This document shows positions 1 through 7,676 of a stretch of 61,929 bases of DNA, piece by piece (position 1 is the stretch's first letter; each line of letters opens with the position of its first letter). The notes beneath the pieces were generated by a model. It saw only the letters and a program-made list of their open reading frames with translations, was not told the origin of the DNA and made no database searches. The position numbers and the translations under genes were made by a program. Source of the stretch: Amycolatopsis iheyensis (GTDB lineage Bacteria; Actinomycetota; Actinomycetes; Mycobacteriales; Pseudonocardiaceae); NCBI RefSeq assembly GCF_024703995.1, contig NZ_JAMXQV010000044.1:1-61929 (forward strand), given 5' to 3'.

Positions 1-230
1 ACCGCCAGCTCAAACGCGCGTTCTTCCTCGCCGCCTTCGCGGCGCTGTCGGATCCGACCAGCAGGGCTTACTACGACCGCAAACGGGCTGAGGGCAAGAA
101 ACACAACGCCGCCCTGATCTGCCTGGCTCGCCGCCGCTGCGACGTCCTCTACGCCATGCTTCGCAACGGCACCCACTACCGCCAACCCGAACCGGCCACC
201 ACAGCGGCTTGACAACCAGATAGGGACACC
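1..230 (+). mobile_element. right end of an IS110-type insertion sequence
   Basis: The transposase end is followed at once by a short non-coding tail, GATAGGGACACCCCCC, at about 219-234, which resembles the terminal non-coding ends of actinobacterial IS110 elements. IS110 elements usually lack long terminal inverted repeats, so the exact boundary cannot be fixed from one end. The unrelated gene starting near 348 sets an outer limit. Confidence 0.5.
3..212 (+). CDS. IS110-family transposase, C-terminal fragment
   Basis: The open frame enters from the left edge and ends at TGA 210-212, giving 69 residues. It contains the conserved IS110/IS116 C-terminal pattern: LKRAFFLAAFAAL, then DPTSRAYYDRKRAEGK, then ALICLARRRCDVLYAML. 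In the family this part belongs to the Tnp_20 domain carrying the catalytic serine. These DEDD-plus-serine recombinases move IS elements using an element-encoded bridge RNA. Only the end is in the window, so it cannot be judged whether the gene is intact. The family call is firm; subgroup (IS110 or IS1111) is not decidable here. Confidence 0.88.
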   Translation, partial: RQLKRAFFLAAFAALSDPTSRAYYDRKRAEGKKHNAALICLARRRCDVLYAMLRNGTHYRQPEPATTAA

Positions 231-347
231 CCCCGGACATCCCTTCTGCCTCTGGACTCGTGAATGACGTGACGCCCCGCGTTCGATCGGTCACAGGATC
301 CGCTATGTTCGGCTGAGGTCCTGTTTCCGGCGAACGGAGTGAGTCCT

Positions 348-2018
348 GTGGGGGTGCACCGGATCTGGCACCACGGACTGGTCCCCACCGAGGGGAAACG
401 CCCCCTGGATGCCTTGCGCAGCAGGCTGATCACGCGTCAGCGGCAGCGCGGCGACTACACGCTCACCGATCTCGGCTCCTCCGACGACGGCGGCTCGCGC
501 CGCGCGGACCTGAAGTTCGCGTGGACCGGCGGCGAAGGCCGCTACTCCGTTCAGGTATTGCTTTCCCTGTGCTACCACGCGGGTGAGGACCGCGTGACGT
601 GGTTGCTGGCGGCGGCGTGCACGCGGCCGTGGCGCAGCTGCCACGAAGCGCCCGCGCACCGGATCGGCTTGGAGGAGCTCGGCGCCAGCGGCAATGACGA
701 GATCCCGATCGAGGCACCCGTGCTCGCGATGCGCGGCTGGTCCCGCGAGGAGTGCGACCGCGTCGCCGAGCTGCTCGGCGAGGCACTCATGGCGTCCTGG
801 CGGACGTCGGCGGTGCTGCTGCTCACCGAACCGCCGACCGTGCCGGTCGAAGGCTGGCCCGGGCTGGTCAACGTCTTCGACGTCGACGACCGCTTCCGTC
901 GCACGCTCAACCAGCACCTGCCGCTCGGCTGCGTGGTCCCGCTGGGCGCGCGGCTGTACGCGGCGCCGTGCGACCAGCTGCCCGACTTCGTCGAAACCGG
1001 CGGCCCGGTGTCCGGCGAGGCGCTCGAAGGCGCCATCACGCGGCTCATCCAGACCCGCGGCCGCACCCCGCTGCCCGAGGAGTGGGCGGACGTGCCGAGC
1101 GTGCGTGCCTTCTACGACGGCGATCCGTTCGCCTCGCCGAAGCGGGAGCCCGACGCCGAGCTGGCCGCGAAGCTCGGCCGGGCCCAGCGCGAGCTCGCCG
1201 AGGCGCGGGGCGTGCTCACCATCCTGCGCAAGAAGGTCAAGATCGCGACGGCCGAGCGGGATCGGCAGGCCGGTGAGGTGAAGGTGCTCCGCGACCGGCT
1301 GGCGGAGCTGACCGCGGTCGACGTCGGGTGCCTGCGGGCGCAGCTCGCGCGGCTGCAGGAAGAGGCGGACGACTACGCGCGCGCGTTCGAGGAGACCGAA
1401 GCCGAGCGCGACGAGCTCAGACGCGTCAACGGCCTGCTGGCCGGCACGCTGGTCCGCTGCCACGGCGCCGACGACGAGGTCGCCGCCGCCGAACGCCCGC
1501 CGGCCGAGTTCCCGAGCTTCGCCGAGCTGATCGCGTCCGCCACAGCGACGCTCACCCGGCTCGCGATCACCGCCGAGCCGGCCCCGGCCGCGATCCTCGA
1601 CCACCACCCGAAAGCCGCCGCGTGGCGCCGCAAGGCGTGGGACGCGCTGCGCACCCTCGACGCCTACGCGTGCGCGAGGACGTCGCTGCTCGACGCGGGC
1701 CAGGACCCCGGGCCGGAGCTGTCGGACGTGCTCGCGTTCGCCCGCACCGGCCAGCCGGGTTCGCTGATCAGCGCCAACATCATCGCGCTGGCCGAGTCCG
1801 ACACCGTGACGACGAACGAGCGGCTCCGGCAGGCCCGCACGTTCCGCGTCGACCCGCGGACGAACCCGGCGGGCCGCGACTACTTCGGCGCGCACATCGC
1901 CTTGGAGCGCTTCAAGTCGCCGGCGCCGCGGCTGCACTTCCTCGACGACACCGACGGCACGGGCACCGTATACATCGGATACCTCGGCGCCCACCTGCCG
2001 ACGTCGAAGACCAACTGA
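348..2018 (+). CDS. coiled-coil protein of unknown function with conserved-looking C-terminal tail
   Basis: I do not recognise a named family over the whole length. About 556 residues. I chose GTG 348 because GGAG at 336-339 lies eight bases upstream; GTG 339 is in frame but overlaps that site. Residues about 1-260 look globular. Residues about 269-365 are rich in E, R, L, A and K with heptad spacing, a clear coiled coil. A helical region follows. The last ~50 residues hold a FRVDPRTN segment, an AHIALERF segment and the tail LHFLDDTDGTGTVYIGYLG, which recalls a C-terminal block seen on other large actinobacterial hypothetical proteins. No signal peptide or membrane segment is seen. It is followed after 15 bases by a Nudix gene on the same strand. 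Confidence 0.8.
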   Translation: MGVHRIWHHGLVPTEGKRPLDALRSRLITRQRQRGDYTLTDLGSSDDGGSRRADLKFAWTGGEGRYSVQVLLSLCYHAGEDRVTWLLAAACTRPWRSCHEAPAHRIGLEELGASGNDEIPIEAPVLAMRGWSREECDRVAELLGEALMASWRTSAVLLLTEPPTVPVEGWPGLVNVFDVDDRFRRTLNQHLPLGCVVPLGARLYAAPCDQLPDFVETGGPVSGEALEGAITRLIQTRGRTPLPEEWADVPSVRAFYDGDPFASPKREPDAELAAKLGRAQRELAEARGVLTILRKKVKIATAERDRQAGEVKVLRDRLAELTAVDVGCLRAQLARLQEEADDYARAFEETEAERDELRRVNGLLAGTLVRCHGADDEVAAAERPPAEFPSFAELIASATATLTRLAITAEPAPAAILDHHPKAAAWRRKAWDALRTLDAYACARTSLLDAGQDPGPELSDVLAFARTGQPGSLISANIIALAESDTVTTNERLRQARTFRVDPRTNPAGRDYFGAHIALERFKSPAPRLHFLDDTDGTGTVYIGYLGAHLPTSKTN

Positions 2019-2033
2019 GCGAGAATCACGCGC

Positions 2034-2429
2034 ATGACGCGACGAAAGGACCTGGCCTACTGCCGGATCGTCCGGGACGGCCGGGTGCTGTTCCTGCGCC
2101 GCGCGCCCGGTGTGTTCCTCGCCGGCCGGTGGGAGCTGCCCGGCGGCACGGTCGAGCCGGGTGAGCCGTTCGAGGAGACGGCGGTCCGGGAAGTGGCGGA
2201 GGAGACCGGGTTGAGCGTCCGCGTCACTGGGGAGCTCTCGCGCGATTCGTGGCCGGACGTCGCGGGCCGCGCGCTCGAAATCCACGCTTTCTTTTACACC
2301 GCCGAAGAAAATGGCGAAGGTGACGTGGTGCTCAACCCCGGCGAGCACGACGATTTCGCCTGGCTGACCCCCGCGGAAGCGGCCGATGTCGACATGGCGG
2401 CGCACTTCCGCCGATTACCGGCCTACTGA
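2034..2429 (+). CDS. Nudix hydrolase
   Basis: 131 residues, the size of a single-domain Nudix enzyme. The Nudix box is complete: GG-TVEPG-E-PFEETAV-REVAEETGL at about residues 38-61, giving the Mg2+-binding REVxEExGx core. Such enzymes hydrolyse nucleoside diphosphates linked to another moiety, for example oxidised dNTPs; the substrate is not readable from sequence. It lies 15 bases after the coiled-coil gene, probably cotranscribed. Its 3' end overlaps the convergent RibD-like gene by seven bases. Confidence 0.9.
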   Translation: MTRRKDLAYCRIVRDGRVLFLRRAPGVFLAGRWELPGGTVEPGEPFEETAVREVAEETGLSVRVTGELSRDSWPDVAGRALEIHAFFYTAEENGEGDVVLNPGEHDDFAWLTPAEAADVDMAAHFRRLPAY

Positions 2430-3166
2430 GGGTTCAGATACCGCAGGAGCACGCTCGAACCGTCCGTCAGCACGGAAGCCAGCTCCAGCTTCGCGGGATC
2501 GATCGCGCCGCCCAGCGCGGCCCGGCTCGCGGTTCCGGACACCAGGAACGGCGCCACCGTGAGCCGGAATTCGTCGACCACGCCGGCCGCGATCAACGAC
2601 CCGAACAACCGCGGCCCGCCTTCGCAGTCGATCCGCCCCAGGCCTTCGGCGACCAGAGTCGCGACGGCCAGTTCGGCCGACACCTCGGTTTCGCCGACCA
2701 CGAACACCCGCGCGCCGTTCGCCGCCCACGCGTTGCGCAGCTCCACCGGGGCGGCCGCGCAGGTGAAGACGATCGTGGGGACCGCCGCCTTGGTGATCAC
2801 GGGCGCGTCCGGGGGCAGCGACCGCCCGGTCGTCACGACCGCGACCGGCGCGATCGGCGCCAGCCCGAACCGGCGCCGCCGGTCGGCCGACGGCTCGTCC
2901 GGGCGCATGCCTTCGAACCCCTCGGCCACCGCGGTGCCCGCGCCGAGCAGCACCACGTCCGCGAGGTCGTTGCCGAGCCGGTAGACGATCCGGTCGGCCG
3001 GGGTCGACAGGCTCGCCGACCGCCCTTCGACGGCGATCGCGCCGTCGGTGCTGGAGACGAAGTTGACCGCGAGCCACTTGGGGTCGGCCGGGTAGGTGTA
3101 GAGCTGTTCGAGTTCGTGGTCGTCCAGGCCCCGCTCGACCGGCCAGATCTGCCGGATCACGCCCAT
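2423..3166 (-). CDS. RibD C-terminal/dihydrofolate reductase-like pyrimidine reductase family protein
   Basis: 247 residues from ATG 3166. The frame stays open further upstream, but that part has no matching character and the protein start MGVIRQIWP is typical. Family features are the NFVSSTDGAIA motif near residue 37, the NDLADVVLLGAGTA segment, and GPRLFGSLIAAGVVDEF near residue 190, which form the NAD(P)H- and substrate-binding fold of RibD-C. The full riboflavin pathway is not here, so this is probably a stand-alone reductase rather than the biosynthetic RibD. A TATGAT -10-like hexamer lies at 3224-3229 on the minus strand. It converges on the Nudix gene. Confidence 0.85.
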   Translation of the reverse strand: MGVIRQIWPVERGLDDHELEQLYTYPADPKWLAVNFVSSTDGAIAVEGRSASLSTPADRIVYRLGNDLADVVLLGAGTAVAEGFEGMRPDEPSADRRRRFGLAPIAPVAVVTTGRSLPPDAPVITKAAVPTIVFTCAAAPVELRNAWAANGARVFVVGETEVSAELAVATLVAEGLGRIDCEGGPRLFGSLIAAGVVDEFRLTVAPFLVSGTASRAALGGAIDPAKLELASVLTDGSSVLLRYLNPQ

Positions 3167-3308
3167 GACAGGGCCTTCGCCGCGTGCATCGCACTCTCCC
3201 CGCTGGACGTCCCGGACGTCGCGATCATAAGCGGACCGGCAGGTGAGCGCTCTTCGCCGGCAGGTGGCGGGGCATCGTCGCCGGGCCACCCGACCCGTGG
3301 CGGACTCC

Positions 3309-3608
3309 TCAGGAGGCGATGGCCTCGTTGATCGCCAGCAGCTCCTGAGCGGTGCGCGTGGCGGTGAATTCGATGACGTCGTACCGGGCGAGCCGCTGGA
3401 CCACGAACGGGTCACTGGCGAGCACCGCGTCGAGCTTGCCGCGCAGCATCGACCGGGTGAGGATCACGTGGTCGGCGGCGCCGGTTCCCTTTCCGGAAAC
3501 CAGGAAGATTCCCTTCGTGAATTGTTTGCGCAACCATTCGGAATGATCCGGGAGCGCGTAGTCGACTTCTGTGTCCGGGGCCGTGTAGGCCAGCAGGGCT
3601 ATGTACAT
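3309..3608 (-). CDS. YCII-related (YciI-like) domain protein
   Basis: 99 residues from ATG 3608. The MYIALLAYTAPDTEVD opening, the DHSEWLRKQFTKGIFLVSG block and the ending with paired hydrophobic and acidic residues (DPFVVQRLARYDVIEF) match the YCII dimeric alpha-beta barrel fold. YCII proteins are small enzymes or enzyme accessories with a conserved His/Asp pair; His22 and Asp21 are visible in PDHSEW. Function here is unknown. It is transcribed in the same direction as the RibD-like gene and ends 142 bases before it. Confidence 0.85.
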   Translation of the reverse strand: MYIALLAYTAPDTEVDYALPDHSEWLRKQFTKGIFLVSGKGTGAADHVILTRSMLRGKLDAVLASDPFVVQRLARYDVIEFTATRTAQELLAINEAIAS

Positions 3609-3827
3609 GCTGTGATGGTAGAACTCTTTCGGTCCCACCGCATCCGCCTGGCGTGTGGCGCCCGGAACACAATATCCGGGTCAAGAAAATCGGCTTATTC
3701 TTTACGTTTGCTTTTTCGATCTTCTCCTTCCTTGCCGCACAACACCGCCGTACGCCTGTCGTCGTACGCCGCGGTACCGCCCTCGGGCCGACGCGGTGAC
3801 TCCGGTCCACGGGCGACACTTCGGGTC
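3609..3827. other. divergent intergenic region, locally AT-rich
   Basis: 219 bases between the leftward YCII gene and the rightward membrane protein gene. It contains an unusually AT-rich stretch (about 3666-3730) for this genome and probably holds both promoters. I could not assign a convincing -35/-10 pair for either gene. Confidence 0.4.
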
Positions 3828-4736
3828 ATGAACGCAGTGACCCGCATCTGGCACGACGGCCGGCGCGCCGAACGCGCCGCCTACGCCGTCGGCGCGGCGT
3901 TGTTCGTGAGCGGCCTCGTGCACGCGATCGTGCTCCTCGCCACCGGCGGCTCGTGGCTGGGCCCGCTGTCGATGCGCAAGGCCGTCACGTTCGGCCTGTC
4001 CTTCGGCCTGACGCTCGCTTCGGTCGCCTGGGCGACGTCGTTCCTCACCCTCCGCGCCCGGCTGCGCACGATCCTCCTCGGCGCGTTCACCGCCGCGAGC
4101 GTCGCCGAAGTCGTGCTCGTCAGCATGCAGACCTGGCGCGGGGTGCCGTCGCACTTCAACTTCGAGACGCCGTTCGACAACGTCGTGTCGATGACGCTCG
4201 CCGCGGGCGGCGGGGTGATCATCCTGACCGTCATCGGCTTCACCGCCGCCGCGCTGGTCGAGCCGGGCCCGGACGCGCCGAGCCTGCGCTTGGCCGTCCG
4301 GGCCGGGCTGGTCGTGCTGCTGGTCGCGCTGGCCACCGGCGCGGTGATGATCGCGCGCGGGGTAGTGCTGGCGCGCGGCGGCGACCCGCAGGGCGCCTAC
4401 ACCACCGCCGGCTCGCTCAAGCCACTGCACGCGGTCGCGATGCACGCGATCCTCGTGCTGCCCGCGCTGGCCTGGGTGCTGCGGTTCAGCCGCTGGCCGG
4501 AGGCGCACCGGCTGCGGGTCGTGGTGCTCGCCGTCGTCGCCGACGCCGTGCTCACCGCCGTGATCGGGATCGAGTCCTTCACCGGCGTCGACCCGCTCGC
4601 CGCGCCGCTGCCGGTCCTGGGCTTGTCGGCGCTCGCCGCCGCGGCGCTGGCGGGCTGCGGGTTGTACGCCTTGACCGGTGTTGAACCGGCCGTCCGATTC
4701 GCACGTGTCCCCAGCGGGAAGGCAAGGGGCCGGTAA
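3828..4736 (+). CDS. multi-pass membrane protein of unknown function
   Basis: 302 residues from ATG 3828. About seven to eight hydrophobic segments can be counted, starting with AAYAVGAALFVSGLVHAIVL and MRKAVTFGLSFGLTLAS. It ends with a charged cytoplasmic tail. No transporter signature, catalytic motif or cofactor site is recognisable. Similar hypothetical membrane proteins are common in actinomycetes. It is followed after 21 bases by the aminotransferase gene and may be cotranscribed with it. Confidence 0.8.
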   Translation: MNAVTRIWHDGRRAERAAYAVGAALFVSGLVHAIVLLATGGSWLGPLSMRKAVTFGLSFGLTLASVAWATSFLTLRARLRTILLGAFTAASVAEVVLVSMQTWRGVPSHFNFETPFDNVVSMTLAAGGGVIILTVIGFTAAALVEPGPDAPSLRLAVRAGLVVLLVALATGAVMIARGVVLARGGDPQGAYTTAGSLKPLHAVAMHAILVLPALAWVLRFSRWPEAHRLRVVVLAVVADAVLTAVIGIESFTGVDPLAAPLPVLGLSALAAAALAGCGLYALTGVEPAVRFARVPSGKARGR

Positions 4737-4757
4737 AGCGGCGGACGGAGACCACGC

Positions 4758-5951
4758 GTGCGGCACGGTATGACCACCAGCGGCCTTTTCCAGCAGAGCG
4801 CCGCCCACAGCCCGTCGTTCTTCTCCGTGGCCAGGGCGATGGGCCAGCACGCGGACGACCTGGCGGACTTCTGCATCCCCTGCAACCCGTACTTCCCCAC
4901 CGACGAGATGTTCGGCGAGCTGGAGCGCAACCTCCGCACGATCCTCAAGTTCTACCCGAGCGACGCCGGCGCGATCACCGCGCAGCTGGCGAGCGTGTTG
5001 CGGCTCAACCCGTCGACGATCTCGCTGGCCAACGGCTCGACCGAGCTGATCACCTGGATCGACCGGCTGCTGGTCGACGCCAGCGTCGCCGTGCCGATCC
5101 CGACGTTCGGCCGCTGGACCGACCAGCCGCTGGAGACCGGCAAGCGCGTCGACATGTTCCTGCTCAAGGAGTCCGACAACTTCGAGCTCCGCGTCGACGA
5201 GTACGTCGAGTTCATCAAGCGCCGCGGCTCCCGGGTCGCCGTCCTGTGCAACCCGAACAACCCCGACGGCGGCTACCTGCCGCGCCGCGAGGTGGTCCGG
5301 TTCATGGACGCCCTGGAGGACCTCGACCTCGTGGTGATCGACGAGTCGTTCATCGACTTCGTCGAGGTCGAGCTGAACCCGTCGGTGGCCGCCGAAGCCG
5401 TGGTGCGGCCGAACGTCATCGTGCTGAAGAGCCTCGGCAAGAACTTCGGGCTGCACGGCATCCGGTTCGGCTACCAGGTCTCGAACCCGGCGCTGACCCG
5501 CAAGCTGTCGGGCGCGCTGCCGAAGTGGAACCTGAACTCGCTCGCCGAGACCGTGATCTTCATGCTCGCCGGGCACCGCGCGGAGTACGAGGACAGCCTC
5601 AAGAAGCTCGCGCTCGACCGGTTCATGATGAACTCGCAGCTGAACCAGTTCCCGGAGCTGACGGTGTTCCCGTCGCAGGCGAACTTCCTGCTCGTGAAGC
5701 TGCCGAACGCCGTCGACGGCGCCGAGCTGTGCGACTACCTGCTCGCCGAGCACCACCTGCTGGTGCGCCAGTGCGGCAACAAGATCGGCATGACCAGCCA
5801 GTTCATGCGCTTCGGGGTGCGGCCGGACACCGAAGTCGAGCGGCTGGTCGAAGGCCTGCGCGGGGTCGAGCGCCTCGGCGGCGGCCGGCACACCACGCCG
5901 ACCATCGAGCTGGTCTCGCACTCCCGCGAGCCGGAACGGTCGATCAGCTGA
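4758..5951 (+). CDS. class I/II PLP-dependent aminotransferase (HisC/CobD-like)
   Basis: 397 residues from GTG 4758, chosen because GGAG at 4747-4750 is seven bases upstream; an in-frame ATG at 4770 would be too far from it. Fold type I features include NGSTELI, the CNPNNPDGG motif, DESFIDF, and the Schiff-base lysine in SLGKNFGLHGIRFGY (Lys228). The last two resemble histidinol-phosphate aminotransferases and CobD-like proteins. The unusual start, FFSVARAMGQHADDLADFCIPCNPYFP, suggests a specialised substrate. The next gene, a phosphotransferase-like kinase, starts 12 bases downstream, so the pair probably acts on one small amino compound; this is inference. Confidence 0.87.
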   Translation: MRHGMTTSGLFQQSAAHSPSFFSVARAMGQHADDLADFCIPCNPYFPTDEMFGELERNLRTILKFYPSDAGAITAQLASVLRLNPSTISLANGSTELITWIDRLLVDASVAVPIPTFGRWTDQPLETGKRVDMFLLKESDNFELRVDEYVEFIKRRGSRVAVLCNPNNPDGGYLPRREVVRFMDALEDLDLVVIDESFIDFVEVELNPSVAAEAVVRPNVIVLKSLGKNFGLHGIRFGYQVSNPALTRKLSGALPKWNLNSLAETVIFMLAGHRAEYEDSLKKLALDRFMMNSQLNQFPELTVFPSQANFLLVKLPNAVDGAELCDYLLAEHHLLVRQCGNKIGMTSQFMRFGVRPDTEVERLVEGLRGVERLGGGRHTTPTIELVSHSREPERSIS

Positions 5952-5962
5952 GCACCTGGGCC

Positions 5963-6889
5963 ATGGCCGGCTCGACGGCGAACGACCGGCCGTTCGCCGC
6001 GCTCGACCGGTCCGGCCGCACCCGCCGCCTGCGCCGGCTCGCCGAAGCGGCGTTGACCGACTACGACGTCCCGGTGGCCCGGCTGACCCCGCTCGGCCAC
6101 GGGCACAACACGACGTTCCGCGTCGACGGCGCGGACGGCCACCGGTACGTGCTGCGGGTGCAGCGCCCGGACGGGCCGAGCGCCGCGCAGGTCCGGTCGG
6201 AGATGGCCTGGCTCGCCACGCTCTGCCGCGAGACCGATCTCGTGGTGCCGCGGCCGGTGCCGACGCGGGCGCGCGACCTGGTCACCGTCGTCGCCGACCC
6301 GGCGGTGCCCGAGCCCCGCGCCTGCGTGCTCTGCCACTGGGTCGAAGGCCGGTTCGTCGACGAGCGGCTCAGCCCGCCGCAGCTCTACGCGCTGGGCGAG
6401 TTCACCGGCCGGCTGCACCTGCACGGCGCGCGAATGAACGGCCTCGACCGCGGCCGCGTCGACGACCTGACCGAGTTCGGCCGCTCGCAGGTCGACGGCT
6501 TCTCCGACGCGGTGCTCGAGCGGGCGGTCGCGCAGGCCGGCGGGGACGCGCGCGTCCGCGCCGCGGTCGAGCGGGCCCGCGCGGTGCGGGCCGAACTGGG
6601 GTGCGGCGCCGACGTCTTCGGCCTGGTGCACGGCGACCTGCGCCAGCACAACTACCTGTTCCGCCGGGGCCGCGTGCGGGCGATCGACTTCGACGACTGC
6701 GGGTTCGGGCACTTCGCCTACGACCTCGCGGTGACGATCGGCGAGCTCGGGCACCTGCCGCAGCGGGCGGAGCTGCGGGCCGCGTTGCTGGACGGCTACC
6801 GGTCGGTGCGCCCGGACGCGGCCACGACCGACCGCGCCGTCCTGGCGGCCTTCGCGGAGCTTCGCCAGGCCCAGCTGCGGCTCCGCTGA
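5963..6889 (+). CDS. aminoglycoside phosphotransferase/choline kinase-fold protein
   Basis: 308 residues from ATG 5963. Kinase-fold motifs are the glycine-rich GHGHNTTFRV near residue 46, RYVLRVQRP with the nucleotide-binding region, the catalytic loop LVHGDLRQHNYLF near residue 220 (Asp and Asn), and the metal-binding AIDFDDCGFG near residue 240. The family phosphorylates hydroxyls of small molecules (aminoglycosides, choline, homoserine, fructosamines). Coupling to the aminotransferase makes a metabolic role likelier than antibiotic resistance. A hairpin at 6892-6918 directly follows the stop. Confidence 0.85.
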   Translation: MAGSTANDRPFAALDRSGRTRRLRRLAEAALTDYDVPVARLTPLGHGHNTTFRVDGADGHRYVLRVQRPDGPSAAQVRSEMAWLATLCRETDLVVPRPVPTRARDLVTVVADPAVPEPRACVLCHWVEGRFVDERLSPPQLYALGEFTGRLHLHGARMNGLDRGRVDDLTEFGRSQVDGFSDAVLERAVAQAGGDARVRAAVERARAVRAELGCGADVFGLVHGDLRQHNYLFRRGRVRAIDFDDCGFGHFAYDLAVTIGELGHLPQRAELRAALLDGYRSVRPDAATTDRAVLAAFAELRQAQLRLR

Positions 6890-6891
6890 AA

Positions 6892-6918
6892 GCGTCACTT
6901 TCCCTACGAAAGTGCCGC
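6892..6918 (+). terminator. hairpin after the kinase gene
   Basis: GCGTCACTTT and AAAGTGCCGC pair in 9 of 10 positions around a seven-base loop, three bases after the kinase stop. No T-run follows, as is common for actinobacterial terminators. It separates the kinase unit from the TetR gene. Confidence 0.6.
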
Positions 6919-6931
6919 GTTACAGCCTGGC

Positions 6932-6949
6932 GCTACAATTGCTACATGG
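6932..6949 (+). promoter_or_regulatory. TetR-LLM shared operator, copy 1, with -10 box
   Basis: GCTACAATTGCTACATGG overlaps the TetR start codon and matches 16 of 18 bases of the copy at 7640-7657 before the LLM gene. TACAAT at 6934-6939 is a good -10 box and ends six bases before ATG 6946, so the mRNA may be leaderless. A TetR bound here would repress its own gene. Confidence 0.65.
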
Positions 6950-7635
6950 CCGGACGATCGAGCGACGCCACCAGCACCCGCGACCGCCTCCTGCTGGCGG
7001 CCGGGCAGCTCCTGCACGAAGCGGATGGCGGGCCGGTGTCGACGCGGGCGATCTGCGAGCGCGCGGGCGTCCAGGCGCCGACGCTCTACCACCACTTCGG
7101 CAGCAAGCAGGGCCTGCTCGACGCCGTGGTGAACTACGGCTTCACCCAGTACGTCCAGGCGCCCGCGCCGGGTGGCGACCCGGTCGCGCGGATCCGCGAG
7201 GGCTGGGATCGGCACGTCGGCTACGGCCTGGAGAACCCGCAGTTCTACGTGCTGCTCTACGGCCAGATCGAGGCCGGCAAGCCGTGCAACCTCACCTCGA
7301 GCGCCGAGGCGATGCTGCTGGAGCTCTTCACGCCGCTGGCGCGTGACGGCCGGCTGCGCGTCGAGGCGGCGGAAGCCGCCCGGCAGTTCGCGGCGGCGAA
7401 CAGCGGCGTCACCCTCAGCCTGATCGCCCAGCCCGAGGGATCCCGGGACCTCGCGATGTCCGCGCAGGTCCGGGACGCCGTCCTGGCCGGGCTGCTCACC
7501 GGACGTCCCGCCGAGGACTCGTCCACGAGCGCTCTCGCGGTCGCTTTGTCGACCGCGCTCGCCGACGACGTCGAGCAGCTGACGACCACCGAGCGGCACC
7601 TGCTGCGGGAGTGGCTGCACCGCCTCTCGAACTGA
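6946..7635 (+). CDS. TetR/AcrR-family transcriptional regulator
   Basis: 229 residues from ATG 6946. The N-terminal helix-turn-helix is clear: STRDRLLLAAGQLLHE, then STRAICERAGVQAPTLYHHFGSK-type recognition helices at about residues 34-56. The C-terminal ligand-binding part is not specific to a known ligand. It is followed after 28 bases by an LLM oxidoreductase gene with the same operator-like sequence in front, so it probably controls that gene and itself. No Shine-Dalgarno sequence precedes the start, in line with leaderless translation. Confidence 0.92.
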   Translation: MAGRSSDATSTRDRLLLAAGQLLHEADGGPVSTRAICERAGVQAPTLYHHFGSKQGLLDAVVNYGFTQYVQAPAPGGDPVARIREGWDRHVGYGLENPQFYVLLYGQIEAGKPCNLTSSAEAMLLELFTPLARDGRLRVEAAEAARQFAAANSGVTLSLIAQPEGSRDLAMSAQVRDAVLAGLLTGRPAEDSSTSALAVALSTALADDVEQLTTTERHLLREWLHRLSN

Positions 7636-7639
7636 CGCC

Positions 7640-7676
7640 GCTACATTTGCTACATTGAGCCCTATGACAAATGTAG
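7640..7676 (+). promoter_or_regulatory. TetR-LLM shared operator, copy 2, and inverted repeat over the LLM start
   Basis: GCTACATTTGCTACATTG (7640-7657) matches copy 1 at 16 of 18 bases. In addition CTACATTTG (7641-7649) forms a perfect nine-base inverted repeat with CAAATGTAG (7668-7676), which covers the first codons of the LLM gene. TACATT at 7651-7656 is a -10 candidate ending seven bases before ATG 7664. Confidence 0.65.

Noticed and set aside
303..2405. A 700-codon open frame on the minus strand opposite the coiled-coil gene and Nudix gene
   Set aside because: Arg/Gly/Val-rich composition without domains; it is the usual open antisense frame of GC-rich coding DNA, and the plus-strand genes carry clear motifs.
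3702..5921. A 739-codon open frame on the minus strand
   Set aside because: His/Gln/Arg/Asp-repetitive protein mirroring the membrane protein and aminotransferase genes; no start signal or domain.
5963..6889. Aminoglycoside resistance gene
   Set aside because: The fold matches, but linkage to the aminotransferase and absence of close resistance-gene features make a metabolic kinase likelier.
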